Source: Halomonas sp. HL-93 (GTDB lineage: Bacteria; Pseudomonadota; Gammaproteobacteria; Pseudomonadales; Halomonadaceae). Taken from it: a stretch of 64,000 nucleotides of DNA. Under the pieces are notes generated by a model. The model worked only from the letters and a program-made list of their open reading frames with translations, did not search any database and was not told the origin of the DNA. The stretch's first letter is position 1. Each line of letters begins with the position of its first letter. The stretch covers positions 2,294,001 through 2,358,000 of the forward strand of contig NZ_LT593974.1 of NCBI RefSeq assembly GCF_900086985.1, in the 5' to 3' direction. Shown one piece after another: positions 55,564 through 63,895 of this stretch. Position numbers and translations under genes: made by a program.

Positions 55564-56673
55564 CTAAGGTGAATGGTGAGGCGACTGCTCAAGCGTCGCC
55601 AGCCATTCAGCGGCTTGCTCATCGCCCAATGTATGAGCCCGCGACAGCGCCTTCTCGGCGCGCTCATCCTGCCCCCAGGCAAAGGCTAGTTGACCATATT
55701 GCCGCCAGTCGCCGCCATCCTCACTCAACGTCGCTAATGCCTGCCAGGCATCCAGCGCTTGGGTCTTATCCCTTGCCTGATGCCAGGCGTTCGCCAACAA
55801 GCGAAGGGTAGCTTCATCCCGCACTACTTCACCTTCTGCAAGCCAGTGCTCAAGATATTCCGCCGCTCTCGCCGGCGTACCGCCCGCCATGTGCAGGCGT
55901 ATCAGTTGCCACCGGTCATCGTCTTCATCTAGCTTATCCAACTGCCAAGCGGTATCCCACAACGCCGCGGCGACACCCGGTTGGCCAGACTGCTGCGCAA
56001 GAGCAGCGGCCTGACGCCAGCTATCAATATCACTCTGTTCGTTGAGCCCGCGTAACAAAAAGTCGAGCGCTTGATCGGTTTGCTGGGTGCGTTGATAGAT
56101 CGCCAACGCCAATCTGCGCTGGGCTTCATCGGGTTCAGAGGTCTGACTAAGGCTACGCTCAAGCCATTCAGCCGCCTCTTGCCAGCGCTGATCATTAGCT
56201 AACCAACGGGTCAGCTTCCAACGCTCTTGCCGTTGGCTACTTGCATCCTGGCCGGCCTGGGACTGCAAGGCGCTGGAAAGCAACTCGGTCGCCCGATCCG
56301 CCTGGCCCGCCGCGCGGCGTAACGACGCTTCTTCTCGCAGCCAGCGAGCGGCCTGAGCTTGCTCTTCACCGCTCAGTTCACGTGCTTGTGCCAGCCGGTC
56401 AGCCGCAGCACTCGGCTCGTCTTGGCGCGCCAGCGCGTTAGCTGCCAACTGCTGATAAAGCGCACTCGCCCATCGATCAGCATCGTTGCCAGCCCGCAAG
56501 CGCTCTGCCTGCTGAGTGGCTTGACTCACCACGCTAGCGTATTGCTGCTCGCGTAGCTGCGTTTGCAAACGGTTCAGGTCGTCAATGACATCGCTGGGCA
56601 GCGCAGGACTAGCATGCGCTAGCGACGTCCATAGACCTAGTAAACAGATGCACCACCATAAACGCATGGTCAT
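55564..56673 (-). CDS. Exported tetratricopeptide-repeat protein of the TonB2 operon
   Basis: A 369-residue protein with an N-terminal signal sequence (MRLWWCICLLGLWTSLAHAS) followed by helical repeats of TPR/SEL type (for example ALYQQLAANALARQDEPSAA, ALAIYQRTQQTDQALDFLLR, AFAWGQDERAEKALSRAHTL). It follows tonB by 15 bp and ends the operon. TPR proteins accompany TonB2 systems in Vibrio and relatives, where they are thought to support the complex. An alternative start two codons in is possible. Confidence 0.85.
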   Translation of the reverse strand: MTMRLWWCICLLGLWTSLAHASPALPSDVIDDLNRLQTQLREQQYASVVSQATQQAERLRAGNDADRWASALYQQLAANALARQDEPSAAADRLAQARELSGEEQAQAARWLREEASLRRAAGQADRATELLSSALQSQAGQDASSQRQERWKLTRWLANDQRWQEAAEWLERSLSQTSEPDEAQRRLALAIYQRTQQTDQALDFLLRGLNEQSDIDSWRQAAALAQQSGQPGVAAALWDTAWQLDKLDEDDDRWQLIRLHMAGGTPARAAEYLEHWLAEGEVVRDEATLRLLANAWHQARDKTQALDAWQALATLSEDGGDWRQYGQLAFAWGQDERAEKALSRAHTLGDEQAAEWLATLEQSPHHSP

Positions 56674-56688
56674 ACCTCAATAAAGTCG

Positions 56689-57435
56689 TTAGCGCAGTTG
56701 AAACTCGATACGCTGGGTGGCGTTGCGCAGCCGATCACTAGGCTCGAATTGCCATTCCCCAATCGCTTCACGGGCCGCATCATCAAATACGCGGCGTGGT
56801 TGGGCGTCGGTAACGCGGATCGAAGAACCCTCAACGCTGCCGTCACGACGAATGGTAAACGACACCTCAACATAGCCTTCCATGCCGCGACGCTGGGCAC
56901 GCGCAGGATATGTCGGATTGACCCGGTTGGTCGGGGCGGCTTCGCCAACATTCACCGGCTCATCGGACTCAGTCGGCTCAGCTTCTGGCGCTGCTTCCCG
57001 CTCGGCATCAGAGGGCTCCGCCTCACTTTCTGCCTCCGCTGTCTCTGTCGGCTCTGGTTCCGGTTCCGGTTCCGGCTCAGGTTCGGGCTCCGGCTCTGCT
57101 TCGGTCATTTCCGGCAGTTCACTGTCCATTTCCACCGGCTCTTCGGGTGTCTCGGGCAGGTCAACTTCCGGCATCTCGATCGCACTATCAGCCACCGGCG
57201 GCGGCTCGGGCGTCGGCATGGGAGCCGAGGGGGCCGGCGTTGCTGCCTGGTTGGTCTCCGGCGGCGGTGTTTCTTCCTGCGGCGCTTCTTCCGGTGCTTC
57301 GACCATATCCATGGAGACGGTTTCTTCGGGGGGCTCGACTGGATCCTCCGGTGGTGCAACCAGTAACGCCAGCAGCCAAAACAGACCAATGGCCAACACC
57401 CCACCGACGATCAATGATACCGCTTGGCGCATCAT
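56689..57435 (-). CDS. tonB: TonB2-type energy transducer
   Basis: Periplasm-spanning protein that transmits proton-motive force to outer-membrane receptors. 248 residues: N-terminal membrane anchor (SLIVGGVLAIGLFWLLALLV), a long Pro/Glu-rich rod including an (EP)n run encoded by repeated hexanucleotides at ~57050-57110, and the C-terminal TonB domain (NRVNPTYPARAQRRGMEGYV, FTIRRDGSVEGSSIRVTDAQ, AIGEWQFEP). Start overlaps exbD by four bases. Confidence 0.93.
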   Translation of the reverse strand: MMRQAVSLIVGGVLAIGLFWLLALLVAPPEDPVEPPEETVSMDMVEAPEEAPQEETPPPETNQAATPAPSAPMPTPEPPPVADSAIEMPEVDLPETPEEPVEMDSELPEMTEAEPEPEPEPEPEPEPEPTETAEAESEAEPSDAEREAAPEAEPTESDEPVNVGEAAPTNRVNPTYPARAQRRGMEGYVEVSFTIRRDGSVEGSSIRVTDAQPRRVFDDAAREAIGEWQFEPSDRLRNATQRIEFQLR

Positions 57436-57842
57436 TGGCCGCTCCGGTTGGCCGCCACCGCGACTTGGTCTACGCCTGCCTCCTGTAGACGGTCCATGAC
57501 CTCAATCAGCAGCCCAGTGGTTGACTCACGATCAGCCTGAATAACCACCGAACCATCATCGCTGATCATGCCCGCCACCTCTTCACCCACCCGGTGGGCG
57601 TCGATGGCGCGACCATCCACCCAGACCGCACCTTCGGGTGAAACCGCGACCAATACCTGGGCATCAGGCCTGGGGCTCGCGTCACTCGACTCCGGACGGT
57701 TTATTTCAATGCCGCTTTCTTTAATAAAGCTGGTGGTGACAATAAAGAAAATCAGCATGATGAACACCACGTCGAGCATGGGCGTGAGGTTCACCTCGTT
57801 ATTTTCTGCGGCGCTTTCCATCGAACGTCGTCTACGCATCAT
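57432..57842 (-). CDS. exbD: ExbD/TolR biopolymer transport protein
   Basis: A 136-residue single-span protein: membrane helix with the essential aspartate in NLTPMLDVVFIMLIFFIV, followed by a periplasmic domain (VWVDGRAIDAHRV, VVIQADRESTTGLLIEVMDR). Forms the proton channel with ExbB. Its first bases overlap the end of exbB by 11 bp. Confidence 0.94.
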   Translation of the reverse strand: MMRRRRSMESAAENNEVNLTPMLDVVFIMLIFFIVTTSFIKESGIEINRPESSDASPRPDAQVLVAVSPEGAVWVDGRAIDAHRVGEEVAGMISDDGSVVIQADRESTTGLLIEVMDRLQEAGVDQVAVAANRSGQ

Positions 57843-58374
57843 TTTCCTCCAGTGCCCGCGCCATCCGGTCGTGCAACCGCTGATCTTCGCGTCGAATAAT
57901 ATGTTCCAGGCGGCTAATAAACAGTAGGCCCACCACGGCGATTGCCATGCCGGTCAGGGTGGGCAGCGTTGCTCTCGCCACGCCATCAGCCATTGCCCGC
58001 GCCTGGTGCGTATCACTTAACGAAAGGCTATCGAAGACGCCGATCATGCCCGTGACGGTACCCAGAAGGCCGAACAGTGGACATAGCGCGACCAATAGCT
58101 TTAACCAGGGCAGCGGGCGACGCAGGCGGACCACAAGATCTTCCGTCCAAACGTTACGCAATGTGCGGGCGCTCCAGCTTTGGTGATCATCTCGCTTGGC
58201 CCAGCGTTTAATGAGCTGGCGCCGCGCTCGCCGCCAGGTGATGCGATAGAACCAGAAGCGCTCAATGGCCATGCCAAATACCAGCAGCGCTACCACGGCC
58301 AGCACCACCAGCACGACGCCGCCCGCATTCATCAGCCGCTCAACAGGCTCAAGCCAAAGGGGAACTGTGAACAT
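57832..58374 (-). CDS. exbB: ExbB/TolQ-type proton channel protein
   Basis: A 180-residue three-helix MotA/TolQ/ExbB protein: first helix GGVVLVVLAVVALLVFGMAI, second LKLLVALCPLFGLLGTVTGM, third TLPTLTGMAIAVVGLLFISR. Together with ExbD and the preceding TtpC-like protein it forms the TonB2 motor. Starts 1 bp after the TtpC-like stop. Confidence 0.92.
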   Translation of the reverse strand: MFTVPLWLEPVERLMNAGGVVLVVLAVVALLVFGMAIERFWFYRITWRRARRQLIKRWAKRDDHQSWSARTLRNVWTEDLVVRLRRPLPWLKLLVALCPLFGLLGTVTGMIGVFDSLSLSDTHQARAMADGVARATLPTLTGMAIAVVGLLFISRLEHIIRREDQRLHDRMARALEENDA

Positions 58375-58375
58375 A

Positions 58376-59737
58376 TCAGGTCACCGGTGAGGCATGGGCA
58401 GGCTGATGGGCTTCCAAATGGTCCGCCAGCGTTGCGCTTGCCTGCCCTTCAATGACGTGAGTGAGATAGCGGCTACGGCTAGACAGTGCGGTTTGCGCAA
58501 ACAGCAGCGGCACCGCGGTAATCAGGCCGAGCACAGTGGTTACCAGTGCCTGGCTAATCCCGCCGGCCATAAATTGCGGGTCGCCAGTGCCAAACACCGT
58601 GATCGCCTGGAAGGTGACGATCATACCGGTCACCGTCCCCAGCAGTCCTAGCAACGGCGCAATGGCGGCGAGCAGTTTGACAATCGGTTGGCCACGCTCG
58701 AGACGGGGTAGCTCGGCCAGCACCGCCTCATCCAGCCTGGCTTCCAGCGCTTCCGGCGTCTGGTGTTTGTCCATCTCTTCAAAGCGCAACAGGACGCGAC
58801 CAAGGGGGTTGTTCGCCTGCAGCTGGTCGGGATGTTTAAGCTGACGATTCACCCGCTGGCTGGTAACCAGCAGGTACAGGTATTGCAGCATGGCAACCAG
58901 CAACCCTATGCCACCCAACGCGACCACGACATAGCCCACGTACCCGCCTTGATGAAAACGCTCCATAAGGGTGGGACGCTGCGCCAAGGCATCGATAACG
59001 CTGTCTTGGGTTGGGTCCATCGCGAACACGCGTGTCTCACCCTGATGATAATCCGCCAAATAATCGGCTACTTCTGCCGGGGTGCGGGGCAATACGGCCA
59101 AATGCCCTTCATCGTCCTGACGCAGCAGATCAGACTCTGTGAACGCAGCAAAGTCACCCAGCCGCACGATGGTCTGGGTTGAAACTTCGCCATTGGCATC
59201 GGCCACCGGGCGCTCCAACCGCTCAGCACTGCCGGTATTTTGCGTGAGCTTCGCCAGGCTATCGACGACATCTTCAAGAACCTCACGCTCCAGAACATCG
59301 ACATCGCTGAGTCGTGGCGGCAACGCTTCTTCATTCAGGGTCAGCCAACTGTCATCGCCCAAAGCGTTGCGCACCTCGCTGCTATGTTCATTGAGCGCGG
59401 CCAGCAGGTTGCTCAACGCCTCACCTTGCTCAGATTGACGCGCGGAGAGGCGCTCCGCCTCCACTGACTGCGCTGTCTCCTGAGCCTGTAACGCTTCGTT
59501 GCGCTCCTGCGCGGCTTGCTGACGTGTCCGTGCTTGGTCGAGCGCGTCTTCCAGCGAGGCTTGGTCGTCAAGCAAGTTAATCAAGCGTTGCTGGTCGCGG
59601 ACCTCAGCGGCTTCGCGGGCTTCACGCAACGACGTGGCGTCTTGCGACTGAGCGCTCGCCAGCGGGCTAATGCTCATCAGCCCCATCAGAAGTGCTACCG
59701 CTACGCCACGATAGCTTTTTTTCATGTCGCGTATCAT
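58376..59737 (-). CDS. TtpC-like MotA/TolQ/ExbB protein with periplasmic coiled coil
   Basis: A 453-residue ExbB-family protein with a long N-terminal extension. The ATG at 59737 has GGGAGAG upstream and yields a signal-peptide-like start (MKKSYRGVAVALLMGLMSIS, from the internal Met). Residues ~30-130 are a coiled coil (QRLINLLDDQASLEDALDQA and on). Membrane helices are YVGYVVVALGGIGLLVAMLQ, AAIAPLLGLLGTVTGMIVTF and ALVTTVLGLITAVPLLFAQT. This matches TtpC, the fourth component of Vibrio TonB2 systems. It starts 2 bp after the DUF3450 stop. Confidence 0.9.
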   Translation of the reverse strand: MIRDMKKSYRGVAVALLMGLMSISPLASAQSQDATSLREAREAAEVRDQQRLINLLDDQASLEDALDQARTRQQAAQERNEALQAQETAQSVEAERLSARQSEQGEALSNLLAALNEHSSEVRNALGDDSWLTLNEEALPPRLSDVDVLEREVLEDVVDSLAKLTQNTGSAERLERPVADANGEVSTQTIVRLGDFAAFTESDLLRQDDEGHLAVLPRTPAEVADYLADYHQGETRVFAMDPTQDSVIDALAQRPTLMERFHQGGYVGYVVVALGGIGLLVAMLQYLYLLVTSQRVNRQLKHPDQLQANNPLGRVLLRFEEMDKHQTPEALEARLDEAVLAELPRLERGQPIVKLLAAIAPLLGLLGTVTGMIVTFQAITVFGTGDPQFMAGGISQALVTTVLGLITAVPLLFAQTALSSRSRYLTHVIEGQASATLADHLEAHQPAHASPVT

Positions 59738-59739
59738 GG

Positions 59740-60519
59740 CTACTCTCCCTGATCGGCTGAGACGGTGATGGATAGCGGCAACGTTAATAGGTCCGGCGCG
59801 CGTTGATCTTCCGCCATACGAAGCCCGTTGCGCACCTGCTGAACCTGCCGCGAACTGAGTGGCTGCCACTCATCGTCCTGGGCATTCCATACACCGCCCT
59901 GACGGCCATCGGGGGTCAGGTAGTAAAAACCGATGCGCCCAATGCGCAAGAAGTCCACTTCCAGCTGCTGGTCATCGTCAAGCTGCAAGCGCCCCCGCCA
60001 GGTATCCATTTCACGGCCGTAATCCAACTCTGTGCGCCAGATATCGAGCATGCCTTCGATTCGCTCGGCAGGCTCAGCGCCTTCGTCATTTTTCAGCGTT
60101 TCAACGCGTGCAAGCCGCTGTTCTTTAAGAAACGGCAGGTCGCGTTCGATCCATTGAGTTAGCTGCGTTTGCATGTTTTGTTCGATATCCGGCAGCGCGG
60201 CGCGCGTATCGGCAAGGGTATCAAGCGCGGACGCTAACCGGACCTGACGTTCGGCTTCCTCAGCCAATTGACCCGTTAGCGACGCATTCTGCGACTCAAG
60301 CTGCCTTGTTTCGCGCTCACGCTCGCGCAGCTCTTCCAAAGCTGCCCGCGTTTCGTCGTCCGAGTCATCTATCTGCTGCTGAAGTTCGGCTTGAATGCGC
60401 TGGGCATCGACACTTTCGCCCGCTTGATCGAGCGTCTCGTCACTTGCCGCTAGCGTGCTGCTGACGAGCATGCACGCTAGCCAGCACCCACCTATGGCAA
60501 AGAAAGGCTTGTTCAGCAC
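59740..60519 (-). CDS. DUF3450 periplasmic coiled-coil protein
   Basis: A 259-residue exported protein: signal peptide MLNKPFFAIGGCWLACMLVS, a coiled coil (~25-110), then a beta-rich domain (LDIWRTELDYGREMDTWRGR, VDFLRIGRIGFYYLTPDGRQ, ADQRAPDLLTLPL). DUF3450 genes lead TonB2/TtpC operons in many marine gammaproteobacteria. First gene of the operon behind the Fur box. Function unknown beyond association with TonB2. Confidence 0.9.
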   Translation of the reverse strand: MLNKPFFAIGGCWLACMLVSSTLAASDETLDQAGESVDAQRIQAELQQQIDDSDDETRAALEELRERERETRQLESQNASLTGQLAEEAERQVRLASALDTLADTRAALPDIEQNMQTQLTQWIERDLPFLKEQRLARVETLKNDEGAEPAERIEGMLDIWRTELDYGREMDTWRGRLQLDDDQQLEVDFLRIGRIGFYYLTPDGRQGGVWNAQDDEWQPLSSRQVQQVRNGLRMAEDQRAPDLLTLPLSITVSADQGE

Positions 60520-60610
60520 ATCGACTCTCCGTCACTGTTCACCGGCAGTCACACTGCCTTTATATAGGACACTTCAAATATAAGAACGATTTGCGTTTCA
60601 TATCGACTGC

Positions 60611-60651
60611 GCATAGCCTACCATCCACAAAATAAATGACAATATTTATCA
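60611..60651 (-). promoter_or_regulatory. Fur box and promoter of the TonB2 operon
   Basis: TGACAATATTTATCA (60637-60651) fits the 7-1-7 Fur consensus TGATAAT-N-ATTATCA with one mismatch per half. On the minus strand TTGTCA inside the box and TAGGCT 16 bp later can serve as -35 and -10. The site is ~120 bp upstream of the DUF3450 start, so iron-dependent repression of the operon is expected. Confidence 0.75.
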
Positions 60652-60681
60652 TTAGCGTTTAAATAAATTTAGCTTGCTACC

Positions 60682-60710
60682 AAACAAAACGGGAGCCGCT
60701 AGGGCTCCCG
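60682..60710 (-). terminator. Rho-independent terminator of the Nudix gene
   Basis: Minus-strand stem CGGGAGCC/GGCTCCCG around a short CTAGC-type loop, followed by GTTTTGTTTGG. It lies ~50 bp after the Nudix stop. Confidence 0.75.
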
Positions 60711-60761
60711 ATATCATCAATGTTAGTGATGGGCTAACACCATAATGTCAAACGTGTTTTG

Positions 60762-61160
60762 CTAATGGACCACGACGTACGCTTTCGTCAGAGGGGCTAG
60801 CGGAAGTTGCCAAGCCTCTTCACGGGTCACCCACCTGGCTTCGGCAATTTCAGCAGCGGCCTCGACCGGCTCGTCAATCACCAAACTGAACAAATGCGCT
60901 TCCAGCATCACACCCGGCTCATTGGCTGCTGGAGCGGTGTGTACGCCCATGGGGATCAGTTGATCCTGATTAATATGCAGGCCCAGCTCTTCTTTCAGCT
61001 CACGGGATAGTGCCTCAAGCGCGGTCTCACCCGCATCAATCTTGCCACCTGGTTGCATATAAATAGACGTATTGTGCTTACGCACCAACAACAAGCGACC
61101 ATCCGGGTCGCTCACCACGGCAGCCGCTATTTCCAATACGTTAGCTGGGTTGGTTGGCAT
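60762..61160 (-). CDS. Nudix hydrolase
   Basis: A 132-residue MutT-like hydrolase. The ATG at 61160 (MPTNPANVLEIAA) has GGAG upstream and is preferred to the in-frame ATG at 61178. The Nudix box GGKIDAGETALEALSRELKEELGL-type pattern is complete (G-x5-E-x7-REL-x-EELG), with Mg-binding glutamates present. Substrate could be an oxidised nucleotide or a nucleoside diphosphate derivative; sequence alone does not tell. Monocistronic, with its own terminator. Confidence 0.9.
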   Translation of the reverse strand: MPTNPANVLEIAAAVVSDPDGRLLLVRKHNTSIYMQPGGKIDAGETALEALSRELKEELGLHINQDQLIPMGVHTAPAANEPGVMLEAHLFSLVIDEPVEAAAEIAEARWVTREEAWQLPLAPLTKAYVVVH

Positions 61161-61324
61161 ACTTTCTCCTTGGTGCACTGATAATATCCAATGCTACTCG
61201 TACTGTTTCCACCAAGCGAGACAGAGTTTGCAAGCGCCAGTTAAGGATTAGTCGGCTGCAGGCTAGCTCCGGGGCGGCTAACATCGTGCTTTGGATGGCG
61301 GAGCCGGTGGAGTTTCTAAAGAAG

Positions 61325-61350
61325 GCGGCGACTTCAGTCGCCGCTTTTTT
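61325..61350 (+). terminator. Terminator-like hairpin in the Nudix/lipoprotein gap
   Basis: GCGGCGAC/GTCGCCGC around TTCA followed by six T on the plus strand. No rightward gene precedes it closely, so its role is unclear. The stem also forms on the minus strand. Confidence 0.6.
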
Positions 61351-61361
61351 GGCATCAAAGT

Positions 61362-61388
61362 GGTTGCCGGTGCAAAGCACCGGCAACC
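61362..61388 (-). terminator. Perfect 11-bp hairpin after the lipoprotein gene
   Basis: GGTTGCCGGTG and CACCGGCAACC flank a 5-nt loop, 8 bp beyond the stop of the 61396 gene. The following minus-strand bases (ACTTTGATG) are only weakly T-rich. Confidence 0.55.
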
Positions 61389-61395
61389 GAACAGG

Positions 61396-62043
61396 CTAGG
61401 CTTCGCTTAGCATCTGCTTATTTCGCGGATATATCTTGTTCTCGAACTCCCGCATGCATGAGTCCGCAACGGCCCTGAGCTCCCGCTTGAGTCGCTCGGC
61501 ACCGTTTGCTAATAGCTCAGCATGGCTCGGTGAGTCATCGGTCTTATCCGGCTGCCTGTGACAATGGGCTTCAGCCACTGCCTGCATCGATCGCGTATCA
61601 ATCACCTTAAGCTTTGCGGAATATGGCACATGGTAGGTTCTCATGGCGAAAGGATAGTAGGAAAAACCCCAGCCCAGGGTTTCAACATCTACCAGCAAGT
61701 CGCTAGACGCATAGTCTCTTGACAAGCCTGCCACCCCAGATTCCTTGGTCACAACTCCGTTTTCCTCAACTTGCTCTATACCAAGCCGCTCAGCAAGTGA
61801 CGCCGCCAAGCCACTGCTTATATGGCCAGCTGGATCCTCGATCTCGTTCTCTTCAACGATGTTATTGCCTGATATCATCATTGCTGCAACACCCACCAGC
61901 CCGCCCACCATGGCTTTCCCTGCTGTCATGGCAGCAAAGCTAGGTTTTTCACGACTGGATATTGTGATCGAGGCTGGTGACGTCTGCTCTACCTTAGCGG
62001 TATCCATGGGGACTGTTTTGGTGCTAGCACAGCCGACCAACAT
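61396..62043 (-). CDS. Putative lipoprotein with uncertain start
   Basis: A 215-residue frame with lipobox LVGC right after the first ATG (62043), leaving no signal peptide. Reading upstream in frame gives a good one (KGITIFILGF before MLVGCAS), but a TAG at 62074-62076 is reached before any ATG, GTG or TTG. So either a rare start codon is used or the start was lost by mutation. The mature part has Gly-rich GKAMVGGLVGVAAMMISG, two YP/aromatic segments (GWGFSYYPFAMRTYHVPYSA) and a helical end. I do not recognise the family. Confidence 0.65.
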   Translation of the reverse strand: MLVGCASTKTVPMDTAKVEQTSPASITISSREKPSFAAMTAGKAMVGGLVGVAAMMISGNNIVEENEIEDPAGHISSGLAASLAERLGIEQVEENGVVTKESGVAGLSRDYASSDLLVDVETLGWGFSYYPFAMRTYHVPYSAKLKVIDTRSMQAVAEAHCHRQPDKTDDSPSHAELLANGAERLKRELRAVADSCMREFENKIYPRNKQMLSEA

Positions 62044-62131
62044 GAAGCCTAAGATGAATATTGTGATCCCTTTCTACACCTGACACCCCTTTTCTAATTT
62101 TCGCAATATGACTTTATACAGCTTCGAAAAT

Positions 62132-62614
62132 TTAACTTTCTGTTGTGGCATTATTACTAATTGGATGACACCACTGGGCCGGTGTGTAGCTTTCCTGACC
62201 TTCTTGAGATCTAACTTCCAGGACAAGCAGGTGGGCACTATATCCACGCACGACAACCTCTGTCTTATATTCTTTTCCTGCCTCGGCGACAAAGCATGAA
62301 TACAAATATCTAGGCGAGCTTCCATAACTATAAAGAGCTTGGACATTTCTTTTTCCAGGCCTCAAGAAAGCCTCAGATGGATATTGGCACCCATTAGTAT
62401 AAGAAGTCATAAAGCGCGGAGTTGGCCTTCCGTCAATGGCAGAAAAAAGCACAATAGGCTCACCGACCTCACATGACTCCGAAGCACTATTAACATTTCC
62501 CCTAAGATATGCACGCTCAGCTGTAGAAAGCTCCCCTTCGTAAGACTTGTAAACACCTATAGACGTACAGCCTTGAAGAAAAAGAAGCGTCATAAAAAGT
62601 ACAGCCCTTTTCAT
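62132..62614 (-). CDS. Putative lipoprotein, unknown function
   Basis: 160 residues with a standard lipoprotein signal (MKRAVLFMTLLFLQGCTS). The mature part contains four more cysteines and a predicted beta-rich body (RPTPRFMTSYTNGCQYPSEA, YLYSCFVAEAGKEYKTEVVV). I do not recognise it. It is more AT-rich than the core genes and lies between two other small lipoprotein genes on the same strand, suggesting an accessory cluster. Confidence 0.75.
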   Translation of the reverse strand: MKRAVLFMTLLFLQGCTSIGVYKSYEGELSTAERAYLRGNVNSASESCEVGEPIVLFSAIDGRPTPRFMTSYTNGCQYPSEAFLRPGKRNVQALYSYGSSPRYLYSCFVAEAGKEYKTEVVVRGYSAHLLVLEVRSQEGQESYTPAQWCHPISNNATTES

Positions 62615-62630
62615 TATATATTCCCCTGAC

Positions 62631-63128
62631 TTATCCTACCGATTCACCTGCAATACAACGCTTGCCTGGCTCTCCCTGTACAGTCTCTGATCCAGGAACC
62701 CCTCCAACCTCTTCCCCAGTTTCCTGATCTTCAAGCCATATCCTCACTCTACTGCCTTGAGTATCATGTCGTATCAGGTAAATATCGCCCCCTTTAGCAT
62801 CCACCCACACAGGCGTGTATGCTCGATACGTCCCAACATTATATACATATCTTTGATATAATATTCCTATGTAGCGAACACCTGTTGAAACTTTGGCTTC
62901 TTTTGTTGTCGAGGTCAGACCTAAGCTGCTTTCAATAAACTCTCCATCAACACACGCGATTACCGGCCCTCCCGGATCCTGGAGACGCTCTTTATATGTC
63001 GTAGAAGGAACCATGATTCGAGCAAACTGATCTGGCGGTGTATTCTCAGGCACACCCTCATAGGGTGCAGACACGCACCCCGCAATACCACTGAACAACA
63101 TTAGCATGCCCCCCACTTTCTTAAGCAT
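62631..63128 (-). CDS. Putative lipoprotein, unknown function
   Basis: 165 residues: signal MLKKVGGMLMLFSGIAGCVS with lipobox, then a soluble domain (FARIMVPSTTYKERLQDPGG, VDAKGGDIYLIRHDTQGSRV). First of three leftward small lipoprotein genes, 16 bp before the next. No family recognised. AT-rich relative to the rest of the window. Confidence 0.75.
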   Translation of the reverse strand: MLKKVGGMLMLFSGIAGCVSAPYEGVPENTPPDQFARIMVPSTTYKERLQDPGGPVIACVDGEFIESSLGLTSTTKEAKVSTGVRYIGILYQRYVYNVGTYRAYTPVWVDAKGGDIYLIRHDTQGSRVRIWLEDQETGEEVGGVPGSETVQGEPGKRCIAGESVG

Positions 63129-63895
63129 CCTGCTTCTCCCCTTCTCTTAACAAAAGAACCAACGTATTTATACTCAGCTATCTACACTTCCTAGTCGCTA
63201 GCTGCTTCCGCTAAACTTCTAACGCACTCCCCTCTATCTCCAACAGTAGACCAGGGCCAATCATCAGTTAGCCGGCACATTTAACTGCCAGACCCTATCT
63301 GGATGATGAACACAACGATTCCTTTTCGGACAGCCAGTCAAGTTCCACCACGGAAAACGACAAGCGAAAATAAGCCTGCGAGTTCACGCTCATGCTGATG
63401 GCGCAGTGCCCTTCGACCGAGTGCAGCATACCAGTCCCGACCAACACCAAAGGGCGCAAGAAATGGCGGAGCAACCTGCAGACTCTTCCGGCTGCCTCTT
63501 GGCCGACTGACTGTGAAGAGCAACCGGTAATTCCCTGTTGCACTGCGTCCATTGCACCACTTTCTATATCGCTTAAGCCTCATGGGTATATCGTGTGAGC
63601 AATGATTGCCACAAGGCTGTCAGCATCTAGAAACCGTCGTAAGCGCCTAATTGATATAGCTATCGGCCGATTGATCTCAAGCTTTAGGCCTGTTAGCAAT
63701 TTTGACCTGCCGACGTCGGGAGCACTCGTGCTCCTAGGCGATCAAGAGTCCGATGTCGCCACCGAATCAAAGGGACATCACGCCATTTGGCTATGACGAA
63801 TTATTGTGCCAAGCCCCAGAACTTCAGTTATAGCAACCAATTATTAAAAATTAAGCCAAGCGCTACATTTAGCACTTGGACCGCCGAATCCAAAG
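63129..63895. other. 767-bp stretch without an assignable gene
   Basis: Frames of 60-85 codons exist on both strands (for example 63295-63552 minus, starting MDAVQQGITGCSSQSV), but none shows a ribosome-binding site plus recognisable protein features. A small hairpin GGAGCAC/GTGCTCC lies at 63719-63734. It may hold decayed genes or a divergent control region. Confidence 0.5.

Noticed and set aside
57050..57110. Hexanucleotide repeat in tonB as a possible CRISPR-like or phase-variable array
   Set aside because: It encodes the usual Glu-Pro rod of TonB, keeps frame, and has no spacer structure.
56882..57499. Long Ser/Gly-rich open frame on the plus strand opposite tonB and exbD
   Set aside because: It is the shadow of the (EP)n repeat and GC-rich coding strand; the minus-strand proteins have clear domains.
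63295..63583. Overlapping minus-strand frames of 81 and 85 codons as new genes
   Set aside because: No ribosome-binding site, recognisable protein features or neighbouring support; two frames of similar length compete for the same DNA.
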